DNA of 64,000 nt from Cepaea nemoralis (GCA_014155875.1 JACEFZ010015032.1:257501-321500), one strand, 5' to 3'; positions 1 through 11,380 are shown, numbered from the stretch's first letter. Numbers and translations: made by a program. The notes: generated from the sequence alone by a model not told the origin.

Positions 1-228
1 GTTCCCCCAAAAGTCTGTAGTGAGCAGTTTTTGGGCCTTGTTATGATGTATGTTTAGCGATATATGCTGTGCTAAAGTCTGAGAGCTGTATTCTTGTCAG
101 GAGGTATATGTTATCTTTGGGGTGAGTACCGTGGTTTTATATTTGTATCCTTCCCTTTCAAGTGCTTTGTCTGTTCAACCGAAGTTTCTATATGTTCAGT
201 TCTTATTAGTTTCTTTCTAATCTTAGTT

Positions 229-372
<144 letters not shown>

Positions 373-404
373 GATATTATATAGATATATATGACTCGAC
401 TGTT

Positions 405-552
405 CAAATACCGCCGTTACTTCCAAGACAATTTTCCCCATGTTGGATGGACCAAGGAGCACGGGTCAATGGAACACAAGGTGCTGCCTCGAAGGGAATT
501 CGAACACATAACCACCAGGGTAGTGGGCAAGAGTACTATCCACTCTGCTATT
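405..552 (-). repeat. tRNA-derived SINE copy
   Basis: Read on the minus strand, the right end gives an A-box-like TAGCAGAGTGGA and, about 45 nt on, a B-box-like TGTTCGAATTC. Together they form a tRNA-like head followed by an unrelated body. It is a SINE, not a tRNA gene, because there is no closed acceptor stem. Confidence 0.6.
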
Positions 553-589
553 TTATTAATACTTTAACCTAGAAAAACCATATAAAAAC

Positions 590-790
590 CATACTTAAGG
601 GTGAGGTTGAAGGCAAGCGAGCAAGAGGTAAACAATGATACAAGTGGGAAGATAACATGAAGAGATGGACGAACATCAGGCGGACATAATATACAATCCA
701 GGCGAGAGATAGACAGTGTTGGAGAGACATTGCAGCCAACATTCATTGTCGAAACGGCACCTGATTGAATGATTGTCTAATCTATTGATT
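590..790 (+). pseudogene. 3' end of a LINE (family gamma)
   Basis: Frame-broken coding remnant of the extreme C-terminus of a LINE reverse transcriptase: an R-G-R-Q-like basic patch, then RDRQCWRDIAAN and a terminal GT-stop. It is followed by a TTGA/TGAT-type tail near 762-800. The same end is present at 16140-16315. Confidence 0.75.
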
Positions 791-799
791 GACTGATCG

Positions 800-1137
800 A
801 TTGGTACATACTAGCAATATTTATACATGTATGTATTGCTAAAACTAATCCTCACACAAGTACAATTAGTGTTATGTCTGACAACTTTTTATTTTAAAAC
901 CACCATTACTAATATAACAGTAACAACAGCTGTTACCTGTACAATCGACTGTGAGCTACAACCGTTACAATTACCATTATATTTTAATGACCCTCGTCTA
1001 CCTGCCCAGTGGAGCGGGATTTTCTAAGTGGACCTGGACTCCCAGGTTGACCCAGTTAAATATGAGTATCTGGACATGTCTGGGCGAGTAAGTGATAACG
1101 CCTGCGTCACCCGCCCAAATAGCTATATATATATATA
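800..1137. other. no gene seen; possible old repeat
   Basis: Nothing coding is recognisable. The part at 995-1125 has the look of an eroded interspersed repeat on the minus strand. The right end is a short TA run that abuts the next element. Confidence 0.4.
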
Positions 1138-1718
1138 TAGGGTGTATTTTTAATGACTGTGCATTTTCTTTAAATATTGCCGTTCCAAATTTTGTATTTA
1201 CCTGCTGTGGAGCAAAAGAAGAACAACCTGATGTGCCCATTACATACCACCAAAAGAAAAGAATGATCAAATCAGTCAGAGACGACCAAACCCTACTCAA
1301 GACGACTACCACGTTATGGGCAGACCAGAACAGGTTATTCTTCTGCGCCTCAGAACAGGACACAATAGATTACGCAACCACATGTATACAAAATTCAAGA
1401 TTTGTGACTCAGCCATGTGCACATGTGGTTTGGCGTGGCAGACAGCAGAGCACATACTCCAGGATGCCCAAATTACAACATATCCAGGCGAACCTTCTGG
1501 CCTAGAGAGACAACAGTGGAATATAAACTCTATGGACCGCTGAGTGAACTAAAAAAGACTGTTAGATTCATACAATAGACAACATTGCAGTTATAAACAT
1601 ATTTCAGGCGAACGAAAGAAGAAGAAGAAGAAGAAGAAGAATGAAACATAATAGGTAAATACAAAACTTGGAACGGCAATATTTTCAAACACTGCACAGT
1701 CATTAAAATTACACCCTG
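1138..1718. mobile_element. TIR-bounded composite element A carrying a LINE fragment
   Basis: Inverted repeats of 66 bp lie at 1138-1203 and 1653-1718. Their outer ends read TAGGGTGTA and CAGGGTGTA, and both share an internal TTGCCGTTCCAA. The element sits in TA-rich DNA with TA on each side, as expected for TA-targeting (Tc1/mariner-like) elements. No transposase is present; the interior is a LINE 3' end. Confidence 0.8.
1205..1642 (+). pseudogene. 3' end of a LINE (family beta), cargo of element A
   Basis: Remnant of the C-terminal part of a LINE ORF2. It shows LRTGHNRLRNHMYTKF, then CTCGLAWQTAEHILQDAQ, the Cys/His-containing tail typical of RNase H-bearing LINEs. Several frame breaks are present. 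It ends in a (GAA)n tail at 1618-1641. A second copy lies on the minus strand at 4295-4545. Confidence 0.75.
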
Positions 1719-1799
1719 TATATATTTCTAGCATCATAAGCCCAATGAGCGTTAAAGCGTGCAATACGGTACTTTACAGTTTTACTATTTCTGCCATTA

Positions 1800-2064
1800 C
1801 TTCTTCTGCTCCTTCACCTTCTCCTCCTCCCCCTCCTTCTTATCCTCCTCCTTCTTCTCATCCTTCTCCTCCTTCTCATCCTCCTTCTTCTCCTTCTCTT
1901 CCTCCTTCTCTTCCTCCTTCTCATCCTCCTCCTCCTCATTCCCCTCCCCCTCCTCCTGATTCTCATCCTCCTCCTTCTCATCCTCCTTCTTCTCATCCTG
2001 CTTCTTCTCCTCCTCCTCCTCCTCCTTCTCACCCTCCTCCTCCTTCTCATCCTCCTCCTCCTCT
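1800..2064. repeat. polypyrimidine (TCC/TTC)n tract
   Basis: About 265 bp of almost pure C/T on the plus strand. It is open in several frames on both strands (Pro/Ser-rich or Arg/Glu-rich) only because of composition. It could form triplex DNA. Confidence 0.95.
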
Positions 2065-2369
2065 ATCGTCTTCAGGTGCCTAGTTTGAAGCGACCACGGG
2101 CGACCATGACACCCCATCCCCTCTGGCATCTAACACGTTGATGTAGTGTTTTATATTATTGTTTGTTATCCGGCTGTTTAAGCCCTCGATGTGCATCTGC
2201 CTCTGTCTTCCCCTGCCTCTCTTGCCGTGTATTCCCGAACATTTTTCTACCACGTCTCCATTGTTGATATGTCCCATAGATTCCATTTGTCGTGTCTTCA
2301 TAGTTTTTGGTGAGTGGTCTAGTAACACAGGAGTTTTTAATATCTTAGTGTTAGCATTACTGTTACAAC

Positions 2370-2431
2370 TACTACTGTTATTACTTCTACTATTACTACA
2401 ATTGCTGCTGTTGCTATTACTGCTACTACTA

Positions 2432-2467
<36 letters not shown>

Positions 2468-2483
2468 CTAATATTACTACTTT

Positions 2484-2533
<50 letters not shown>

Positions 2534-2574
2534 TAACTACTACTAAAACTAATTCTTACTACTACAGCTGCGAA

Positions 2575-2643
<69 letters not shown>

Positions 2644-2686
2644 AACTGGGACCACTACTTCTACTCTATTGCTCCTGCTCCTGCTT

Positions 2687-2757
<71 letters not shown>

Positions 2758-2796
2758 GGGACCACTACTTCTACTCTATTGCTCCTGCTCCTGCTT

Positions 2797-2862
<66 letters not shown>

Positions 2863-2890
2863 TTACTACTACTATTACTATTATATTTAT
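2370..2890. repeat. (CTA)n trinucleotide array with an internal 45-bp duplication
   Basis: Four CTA/TAC runs are separated by short unique pieces. A segment starting CTGGGACCACTACTTC is present twice (about 2646-2690 and 2757-2801), so part of the array was duplicated as a 111-bp block. Confidence 0.95.
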
Positions 2891-3079
2891 TACCATGACG
2901 TCAACCTGTTTAACTGCTCTCATATTTGTTACCATCATTCAATTATTATTATTATTATTATTATTAATATTATCCTATCCTTCCATTAATTAATAAATTA
3001 TTGTCAATTTGTCAAACATATTTTATGCCTGCTCAGTTATAAAACCTCTTCATTAAGCCGCTGTTCACATTTTGCTTTC

Positions 3080-3475
3080 AATAATAATGTTGTCTGATTG
3101 GTTTTCAATATTAAAAAAATTGTTGCTTGAACTCTGCACACTGATTGGTTGAAACTTTCATAAAATTTGCCATTGATATCGTCATCTCACGTTTGATTGG
3201 TTGTAAACTGAATATTTAAATTTGTTGTGCACATATTGGTTATAAAATGACAGTAGGATCTCACTATTATATGATATTGTCTGACTGGTTGTAAAATGAA
3301 AATACCTGAATTTTCTGCACATTGATTGGTTTAAACGAAAAATTGGAGAGCTTGAAGTTTGCTTTTTCTGAAACTGCCTACTTTAAAAGTGAGAATTGAT
3401 TTGTATGTGCACAGATTGGTTACAAATGGGCAGTTTGGTGTTACATCACCTAAGTGGTCATAGATGTTCTTGCTG
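3080..3475. repeat. degenerate tandem array built on an ATTGG motif
   Basis: GATTGGTT or a one-base variant recurs about seven times with 40-90 bp spacing and similar flanks (CACA before, TAAA after). This is an eroded minisatellite whose core equals an inverted CCAAT box. Confidence 0.65.
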
Positions 3476-3784
3476 ATTTACGAACATATTTATGTCCTCA
3501 CAAAATTCAGGAAAACGTGTAATCATTTCAGCATTAATTTTGCTGTACCATTAAATGCGTGATTTGTACACGTGAAAGTACAAACACTGTTACTTCTTTC
3601 ATAAGCCAGCTTTTTCAATCTTGCTTTTTGTATATGAACAATGTTTGTTTGTTATGTCTGTGATCAGTTTTACAAATTGTCTGTTGCTAGCGACTGATCT
3701 CTGCGTGCGTCTCTATTGTTAAGCTTGTGTGAGCAACGTCATACCTGCCAACATTGTTTTAGTAAACATTTCTTGTTATAAATA

Positions 3785-4075
3785 ATGGAACTATAGTGGC
3801 AGTGGTTAGTGCGCTTGCCTTCCAAGACGGTTGTCTCAGTTCGGTCCTCTGTAATTAAAGCTTTGTTTTATGGCAGTCCGTCACAATCTGATGTCAGCAA
3901 AGATTCAGAAATATGGGTACCAAACCGTTTATAGAATTTTCTTGAAATTGTCTGGGAAGTTTTAGGTAATGAGGAAGGAAACTGGCCACGTTACCTCATA
4001 TTGTTTACCTAGGATGTGGGAACTCATCACACTTCACGTCCCCACGGCTGTAACTGCCACTGGAGTACCTATACC
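3785..4075 (+). repeat. tRNA-derived SINE copy
   Basis: TGGCAGTGGTTAGTGCGCTTGCC (A-box region) is followed by CAGTTCGGTCC (B-box-like) and a body of roughly 220 bp. tRNA-like only in its first 70 bp. Confidence 0.6.
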
Positions 4076-4174
4076 TATGCATACACAGAAATGAAATTGA
4101 TGTAATTGCAGTAACACTCTAAACATACAACGAGTAAACACTGTCACTATTACCTATAATACCTCACAGGTGTA

Positions 4175-4290
4175 GGGCCGAATTAAGGCCGCCTGGCTAG
4201 AGCAGTCGCCACGAACTATGCAGGTTAGCGTTCCTTCCTCCCCCTCCCATTTTTTTCAACAGAAAAAATCCATTTACCTTACCAAGGATT
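4175..4290 (+). repeat. SINE family A copy
   Basis: Contains AAGGCCGCCTGGCTAGAGCA followed by GTCGCCACGAAC, a head shared with 16985-17115 (+) and 62600-62735 (-). Three copies make this a small SINE family. Confidence 0.65.
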
Positions 4291-4294
4291 CGTT

Positions 4295-4545
4295 CTCTTC
4301 TTCTTCTTCCCTTTGCTTGAAGTGTGTCTATCTATAACTGCAATGTTGTCTCTTGTGTGAATGTACCTGTCTTTTTTAGTTCACTCAACCGTCTCAACGG
4401 TCCATAGAGTTTATCTTCCACTGTTGTTTCTCCAGGCTAGAAGGTTTGCCTAGATATGTTGTATTCTGGGCAGTCTTGGAGTATGTGCTCTGCTGTCTGA
4501 CATGTGCACACGGCTGATTCACCAATCCTGAATTTACCAAGGATT
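4295..4545 (-). pseudogene. 3' end of a LINE (family beta)
   Basis: The reverse complement repeats the LINE end seen at 1400-1640, including the CAGACAGCAGAGCACATACT stretch and the downstream UTR, and ends in a (GAA)n tail (CTTCTTCTTC at 4298-4310 on the plus strand). Only the 3' quarter of the element remains. Confidence 0.75.
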
Positions 4546-4640
4546 CGATCCAGGCTGATTCACCAATCCTGAATTTACCAATAATTCGATCCAGGCTGAT
4601 TCATCAATCCTGAATTTACCGAGGATTCTATCCCGAATAG
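4505..4640. repeat. 41-bp tandem repeat, about 3 copies
   Basis: CTGATTCACCAATCCTGAAT recurs three times, each followed by a version of TTACCAAGGATTCGATCCAGG. It directly overlaps the 5' edge of the LINE fragment on the left. Confidence 0.8.
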
Positions 4641-4689
4641 GAACCCAGCGTTCTAGCCACTCGACCAGAGTAAATCAACCAAAAACCGG

Positions 4690-4800
4690 AAGAAAAATCG
4701 GTCAGCTTGACTACAACACAATCACAGGCGACAAACTAGACGTTTCGGCTAAAGCCTCCCTCAGCACACAAACAACAGACATAAATTGATACAACAACAT
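4690..4800 (-). repeat. Penelope-like element terminus (candidate)
   Basis: The minus strand reads GTGCTGAGGGAGGCTTTAGC then CGAAACGTCTAG. A CTGA box, a GGC-TTTA-GCC stem and CGAAAC resemble the degenerate hammerhead-ribozyme core of Penelope-like retroelement ends. No reverse transcriptase is present and the second half of the core is not canonical. Confidence 0.4.
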
Positions 4801-4984
4801 ATAACATATACAACAAATATACAACAGTTACTTAGCGGATGTTATTCCTACCCGACTGTCATCTGTCTGGTACAGCTATGGCACGTGCCTACAGAATATC
4901 CAATAATAAACATCACGTGATATGGTCACAGAGATCTGAACCGAAGCAATAGCTGTGGCGCTGACACAGTCACTCAGGCATCAT

Positions 4985-5085
4985 TCATCTTCTTCTTCTT
5001 CTTCTTCTTCTTCTTCTTCTTCTTCTTCTTCTTCCTTTTCTTCTTCTTCTGTTCCTTCCTTCTCCTTCTTCTTCTTCTACTTCCA
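4985..5085. repeat. (TTC)n microsatellite
   Basis: A near-pure CTT run of about 90 bp with CCTTCC interruptions at its right end. Confidence 0.95.
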
Positions 5086-5214
5086 TCAACTCAACCTAAA
5101 ATGAGTATCAAGAATGTCTTAGGAAATAAAGGCGGGGGTGTTATACAGCACCCAATGAGTGCCGAATGATAAAACAATTATAGATCTAGAACTGCTTGAG
5201 TCCTTTACCTTGTT

Positions 5215-6955
5215 TTTTAATACAATATTTACATCAGGTACACTCCATACAGATCCATGATAGAATGTTTACATCAGTGACACACCACACAGATCCATGA
5301 CAGAATATTTACATGAGTGACACAGATCCATGACAGAATATTTACATGAGTGATACTCCACACAGATCCATGACAGAATATTTACATGAGTGAAACAGAT
5401 CCATGATAGAATATTTACATGAGTGACACTCCACACAGATCCATGATAGAATGTTTACATGAGTGACACTCCACACAGATCCATGATAGAAAGTTTACAT
5501 CAGTGACACTCCATACAGATCCATGACAGAATGTTTTACATCAGTGACATTCCACACAGATCCATGATAGAATGTTTACATGAGTGACACTCTATACAGA
5601 TCCATGACAGAATGTTTACATCAGTGATACTCCACACAGATCCATTATAGAATGTTTACATGAATGACACTCCACACAGATCCATGACAGAATATTTACA
5701 TCAGTGACACTCCACACAGATCCATGATAGAATGTTTACATCAGTGACATTCCATACAGATCCATGACAGAATGTTTTACATCAGTGACACTCCACACAG
5801 ATCCATGATAGTATGTTTACATCAGTGACACTCCACATAGATCCATGACAATGTTTACATCAGTGACACTCCACACAGATCCATGACAGAATGTTTACAT
5901 CAGTGACACTCCACACAGATCCATGACAGAATGTTTACATCAGTGACACTCCACACAGATCCATGACAGAATATTTACATGAGTGACACAGATCCATGAT
6001 AGAATATTTACATGAGTGATACTCCACACAGATCCATGACAGAATATTTACATGAGTGACACAGATCCATGATAGAATATTTACATGAGTGACACTCCAC
6101 ACAGATCCATGATAGAATGTTTACATGAGTGACACTCCACACAGATCCATGATAGAAAGTTTACATCAGTGACACTCCATACAGATCCATGACAGAATGT
6201 TTTACATCAGTGACATTCCACACAGATCCATGATAGAATGTTTACATGAGTGACACTCTACACAGATCCATGACAGAATGTTTACATCAGTGATACTCCA
6301 CACAGATCCATGACAGAATGTTTACATGAATGACACTCCACACAGATCCATGACAGAATATTTACATCAGTGACATTCCATACAGATCCATGACAGAATG
6401 TTTTACATCAGTGACACTCCACACAGATCCATGATAGTATGTTTACATCAGTGACACTCCACATAGATCCATGACAATGTTTACATCAGTGACACTCCAC
6501 ACAGATCCATGATAGAATGTTTACATCAGTGACACTCCACACAGATCCATGAGAGAATGTTTACATCAGTGACACTCCACACAGATCCATGACAATGTTT
6601 ACATCAGTGACACTCCACACAGATCCATGATAGAATGTTTACATCAGTGACACTCCACACAGATCCATGACAATGTTTACATCATTGACACTCCACACAG
6701 ATCCATGATAGAATATTTACATCAGTGAGACTCCACACAGATCCATGATAGTATGTTTACATCAGTGACACTCCACACAGATCCATGACAATGTTTACAT
6801 CAGTGATACTCCACACAGATCCATGACAGAATGTTTACATCAGTGACACTCCACACAGATCCATGACAATGTTTACATCAGTGACACTCCACACAGATCC
6901 ATGATAGAATGTTTACATCAGTGACACTCCACACAGATCCATGACAGAGTGTTAC
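5215..6955. repeat. 40-bp satellite array with higher-order structure
   Basis: About 43 head-to-tail units, each ACAGATCCATGACAGAATGT plus TTACATCAGTGACACTCCAC. Variant units recur in the same order 666 bp apart: GAGTGATAC at 5348 and 6014, GAAAGTTTACAT near 5490 and 6156. The offset drops to 626 further on, one unit having been lost. No unique spacers, so not a CRISPR array. Confidence 0.97.
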
Positions 6956-7218
6956 ATCATTGTTCATCTCTTTCTTGCCAAGCAACGCAGCATACGTTGT
7001 TTAACTCTTCCTAGACCAGACGACATGAACTACTGCAGTCGCCGAAGGTATCAGAAGCTGGTAAATAGGCACAATAGCCACAACAGGACAATGACAAGTA
7101 TATGACTTTTATAGGGACCAATATGCACGTCTTGTCAAATATATCTTTTCCAAACATAGGGCACACGTCTACATGTCCATTATTTCCTACTTATTGTTAT
7201 TGAATAGAGCAGATTTCG

Positions 7219-7316
<98 letters not shown>
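7219..7316. repeat. (TA)n microsatellite at a mariner boundary
   Basis: About 95 bp of TA, whose last TA (7315-7316) is also the target dinucleotide of the adjoining mariner element. Confidence 0.95.
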
Positions 7317-7317
<1 letters not shown>

Positions 7318-8554
7318 GAGCGTTCATTTGAAATCCGTTCGTGCCGCACCGCGCGTAATTGCATACGTTGAACATGATCATGTTATAGTCATGTGATAAG
7401 TACTGACCAATGAATAAAAGAGCACGTGCTTATCGTCCTATGATGCATAGGTTCTGTTTCTGACCATCGAGAAAATGGCCGGGTTGATCCAAAATCAGTC
7501 CAAAGAAGCTCAAAGAGCGGTGATTCAGTTTCTTTCATTTGAAGGATGTCGACCAGTGGACATTCATCGAAGAATTCAGACAGCGTACGGTAACAAATGT
7601 GTGTCGAAGACAACAATGACAGACTGGGCAGGAATGTTTCGGAAAGGACGTCAGTTCATGACAGATCTTCGACGGCCGGGTCATGCGCATATTGTTGCAA
7701 CAGAAAAAACCATCGCCACAATTGATACAGCAGTACAGATGAACCGTTGTCGAAGCATACGTTCGCTAGCGAAAGAATTTGATGTGTCAATTGGGACAAT
7801 TCAAAAGGTTGTTCATAAGAAACTGCAATATCGGAAGGTGTGTTCACAGTGGGTACCACGGATGTTGACCGACCACCAAAAAGAGGAACGCATGGGATGG
7901 TGTTTGTACCACTTGCTGCGTTACAGAGTGGGGGGTGATGCATTTCTCTTCCGCATAGTGGCAGGCGATGAATCATGGTGTCAACACTTTGAGCCGAACA
8001 GCAAAAGAGAGAGCATGCAATGGAAGCATGCTGGATCACCAAAAGCCAAATAAATTCAAGTTACAAGTTTCCGCTGGTAAGGTTATGCTGAGCGCATATT
8101 TTGACCATGAAGGGCTATTGTTGGCCGACTTTAAAGAACCTGGTGTCAACATTAACTCCACCCACTACTTGGAAACACTAGACAAGCTGCAAAAAGTCAT
8201 AAAGAAAAACGACCCGGCATGCTTTCTCGCGGTGTGATTCTGTTGCACGATAATGCTCGTCGGCATGTTGCAAAGATTGTGCAGGAAGCATTAGCAAGGA
8301 AGAAGTTGGAAATTCTGCAACATCCAGCCTACAGTCCTGATTTGTCATCATGTGATTTTCATTTGTTCGGACCTCTAAAAAAAAAAAGCTTTCAAGGGGC
8401 AACAATTTCACACAGATGCAGACGTAATGAACGCGGTTTCATGGTGCATAATTCATTCACAATGAATGCTTTGTTTAATTCTACCACACCTGGTAATGTT
8501 TCTTTCATGCTTGTGTAATAAAGCCATTGGAACGGGTTTCAAATGAACGACCCT
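7317..8554 (+). mobile_element. mariner transposon, nearly full length, inactivated
   Basis: A 1238-bp element flanked by TA on both sides (7315-7316 and 8555-8556). Terminal inverted repeats of about 25 bp share GTCGTTCATTTGAAACC at the right end with GCGTTCATTTGAAATCC at the left. Length, TA target and terminal structure are those of the Tc1/mariner superfamily. It carries the transposase pseudogene at 7475-8518. Confidence 0.93.
7475..8518 (+). pseudogene. mariner transposase (DD34D), frameshifted
   Basis: The reading span is 348 codons, the usual mariner length. The N-terminal paired helix-turn-helix region runs to about residue 110 and contains the RRPGHA linker; a WVPRML motif follows near residue 127. 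The catalytic aspartates are visible: GDESW (codon at 7967), LHDNA (8249) and CDFHLF (8354). Exactly 34 residues lie between the last two, which defines mariner DD34D. The frame breaks near 8045 (stop at 8051), returns after about 8218, and slips again in an A-run at about 8380. The last part matches only out of frame. Inactive; start chosen at the ATG in MAGLIQ because the mature N-terminus follows. Confidence 0.93.
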
Positions 8555-8794
8555 TATATATATTGTTGTTGGTAGGCTGTACTGCTCGTGTTTTATACTT
8601 CAGTTATCAGTTATCAGTTGGGGTATCTTCATTGCACTCCGGACATGTCTTAGTAATCAAATCTCTAATGTGAATGCTAAGCAATTGATGACAGTTTTTC
8701 TGTAGTCCACGTTAATCTGATTCTCTCTCGTAGTTAATGAAGAATGACATCAAAGTACTTTAGCCAAACGTTCAGATGTCCGCTGTCCCGTGTC

Positions 8795-8905
8795 ACAAGA
8801 TGTAGGTCAGTAAGTAAGTATGCAAATGTGGATTCAAATCCGTGACTAGCGGACCGATAGGCAAGCATCTAGTTACTATGCCACTGCAGCTACCCACAAG
8901 ATGTA
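8795..8905 (-). repeat. tRNA-derived SINE head
   Basis: On the minus strand, AGTGGCATAGTAAC and about 40 nt later GGATTTGAATCC give A- and B-box-like sequences. Confidence 0.5.
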
Positions 8906-8971
8906 GGCGCTCATCCAATAACACAATGTTATAAACACATCAGATTCGTCCCGTCATATACGCCTTGAGTT

Positions 8972-9322
8972 GAATGTAGGTCAGTTGACTTGAGTTGAGG
9001 TGAATTGAGTTGAGGTGAATTGAGTTGAGTTGAGTTGATGTGATTTGAGGTGAGTTGAGTTGAGTTGATGTGAGTTGAGTTGAGGTGAGTTGAGTTGATG
9101 TGAGTTGAGTTAAGGTCAGTTGAGTTGATATGAGATGAGTTGAGTTTATGTGAGTTAAGTTGAGGTGAATTGAGTTAAGTTGGGGTGAGTTGAGTTGAGG
9201 TGGATTGAGTTGAGTTGATGTGAGTTGAGTTGAGCTGAGATGAGTTGAAATGAGGTGAGTTGAGTTGGTGTGAGTTGAGATTTGTTGAGTTGATGTGAGG
9301 TGAGATGAGGTGAGTTGAGTCC
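8972..9322 (-). repeat. (TTGAG)n pentanucleotide array, expanded LINE tail
   Basis: About 350 bp of TGAGT/TTGAG units with variants. It directly follows the 3' end of the minus-strand LINE at 9333-9680. Two other copies of that LINE family end in short runs of the same pentamer (near 56705-56720, and ACTCAACT at 58617-58626), so the array is the LINE's own 3' tail, greatly expanded. Confidence 0.85.
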
Positions 9323-9332
9323 AGAATCAACA

Positions 9333-9680
9333 TCACAGCAATCGGGCCATTCCCATACTCTCCATCCTCAGTTTCAACAACCAGCGAAGAGTCCCAGCCC
9401 TAATGATACCATCTGCAATCCGATAATTTGTCCATCTGGCCTTTTCTAGAAGTACTGAGTGTCGGCCTGACCCTTTGGTCGATCCAGACCGCACCATTTT
9501 CTCCAGGCAATAATGGTGTATCTGGTCTCCCACACTGCACACAAGATCCCAAGGACCCTGGCCACATCTGCCTTACCCTACACCAATACCCCACCCAGCG
9601 ATGCAGGTCCAGCCAATCTATCCGGCTGCTCGTTTCCCAACACTCCAGCATGCCCTGGTGAAAAGAGCCACCAGATGCTC
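9333..9680 (-). pseudogene. LINE (family delta) RNase H to C-terminus remnant
   Basis: Minus-strand remnant with HQGMLECWE (a degraded HAGVLGNE RNase H motif), then the downstream basic region and a terminal sequence related to the C-termini at 56743-57006 and 58436-58631. Frame-broken throughout. Followed by its pentanucleotide tail. Confidence 0.7.
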
Positions 9681-9939
9681 CCTACTCAGTCCAAACTCAA
9701 CCATGCTTCGATATGTTGTTTCGTCTGTATTGTGATTTCAAGTAGTTCTCATTCAGATGAGTAAACATGGTGCATGCTCATTGCGGGACGCTGTGATCAA
9801 CCCACACAGAGACTGATTTACCAGGCAATTTTAACATTTAATCGGCACTTGATGGGTCATGTGGTCAATGGCACGCTGGTGGCTTTTACTCCTCAAGACA
9901 TTTTCTAGTACCTATTTTAGGCTGTGTCGACCAAGGAGC

Positions 9940-10018
9940 TAAATTTAAACATTCGAGTCCGCCACTGTGCGGGTGGGACCCGTGACCAGCAACTGCGCTA
10001 CCGCGGCTCTCGTGATAT
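9940..10018 (-). repeat. tRNA-derived SINE head
   Basis: The minus strand reads GGTAGCGCAGTTGCTGG and later GGCGGACTCGAATG, both in tRNA box spacing. The deleted mariner abuts it. Confidence 0.55.
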
Positions 10019-10560
10019 ATGAGGGGGCTTCAAATGAAAACCTTAAAAGTGTGACAGAAAAAACTATAACCATGCCATTGTCTTGTAACATATCAATTTC
10101 GTTGTTTAGAATGTCAAGAGTTTTAAGCACGTGACATCACGGTGCAGACGAACATGGTGACTTCATAAGGACAGTTTGGAGATGGCCGCCCCACTTTTGA
10201 CATGCACCAAAGAGGAGCAGCGTTCTATTTTTTTTTTTTTTTTTTTGATTAGTGAAGAGAAATTAATCGGCGGATAAAGATCCAGTATGGTGATGCATGC
10301 CCTTCAGTCCAGCAAGTGTATGAGTGGAATTGGAAATTTCAGAACGGCGTGACTTCTGTAACAGACTGTTCACGACCGGGTCAGGCACACGGAATAGTGA
10401 CCAAGAGAATTTATTTCTACAGGAATCCAAGCACATTTATCTGCGCTGGAGGACTTGCAATGGTGACTACATCGAAGAATGATACTTTTTTTTCAGACTA
10501 TATTTACTCAAAAATAAATAAAAGAAACATTTATGGTTTTCATTTGAAGCCACATCGTAT
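10019..10560 (+). mobile_element. internally deleted mariner element
   Basis: Inverted ends share GGCTTCAAATGAAAACC (10026-10042 and inverted at 10534-10550). The interior begins with a mariner transposase N-terminus (VQQVYEWNWKFQNG, then a SRPGQAH linker at about 10310-10390). It then jumps straight to a transposase C-terminus, LRWRTCNGDYIEE-stop, at 10441-10482. The catalytic core is missing, so it is non-autonomous. A 16-T run sits at about 10230-10246. Confidence 0.82.
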
Positions 10561-10904
10561 TATACTAACTCTTTTTGTTTTTACCAGCAACTGAACAAAC
10601 TTTAACTGTGTATGGGTTTGGACGAAAGAAAGCATAACCTTGTTAAGTTGTTTAACAATTATGGAATACTAGAATTTAAAACTCTGGCAGCACGCTAGTC
10701 TTAAAACTTAAACCACAAATTGTCACTGTTTCTTGACAAAATCAGTTCTGCGTCATTACTTCATTATTTAATATGAATACTTGCTGTGTTGGTTATATTT
10801 CATTTTTATTAACATTTTTGGTGTCAGAAATATTATGTGTGATATTTTACTTGTGATTTTTCCATAACTATTGTAACATTGATAACTGTTTTCAAATATT
10901 TCAA

Positions 10905-11380
10905 GTATTTATGGTCTGTTTGTTCTGTTCATATGATTACACGTGATATAGGTGTAAATGTGTGTATGTTTGTTCTGTTCATATGATTACACGTGATATA
11001 GGTGTAAATGTGTGTATGTTTGTTCTGTTCATATGATTACACGTGATATAGGTGTAAATGTGTGTATGTTTGTTCTGTTCATATGATTACACGTGATATA
11101 GGTGTACATGTGTGTATGTTTGTTCTGTTCATATGATTACACGTGATATAGGTGTAAATGTGTGTATGTTTGTTCTGTTCATATGATTACAGGTGATATA
11201 GGTGTAAATGTGTGTATGTTTGTTCTGTTCATATGATTACACGTGATATAGGTGTAAATGTGTGTCTAATGGATGTTTGTTCTTTTTCATATGATTACAC
11301 GAGGCATAGGTGTATATTTGTGTATAATTTTGGGATGTATGATCTTGTTCATTTGACTACGAGTGATATTGATTGGTGTA
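10905..11380. repeat. 50-bp minisatellite, about 8-9 copies
   Basis: The unit starts TGTTCTGTTCATATGATTAC and repeats every 50 bp from 10921. The first seven copies are almost identical and the last two are diverged. Confidence 0.95.

Noticed and set aside
1745..2655. Pro-rich, Arg/Glu-rich and Ser-rich ORFs
   Set aside because: Low-complexity pyrimidine and CTA tracts that are open in many frames by composition.
7389..7616. minus-strand ORFs across the mariner (also 7656-8042 and 8178-8411)
   Set aside because: Antisense shadows of the transposase with no independent features.
7968..8237. separate 89-aa gene overlapping the mariner
   Set aside because: It is the middle of the transposase in a shifted frame (KFKLQVSAGK is a mariner motif).
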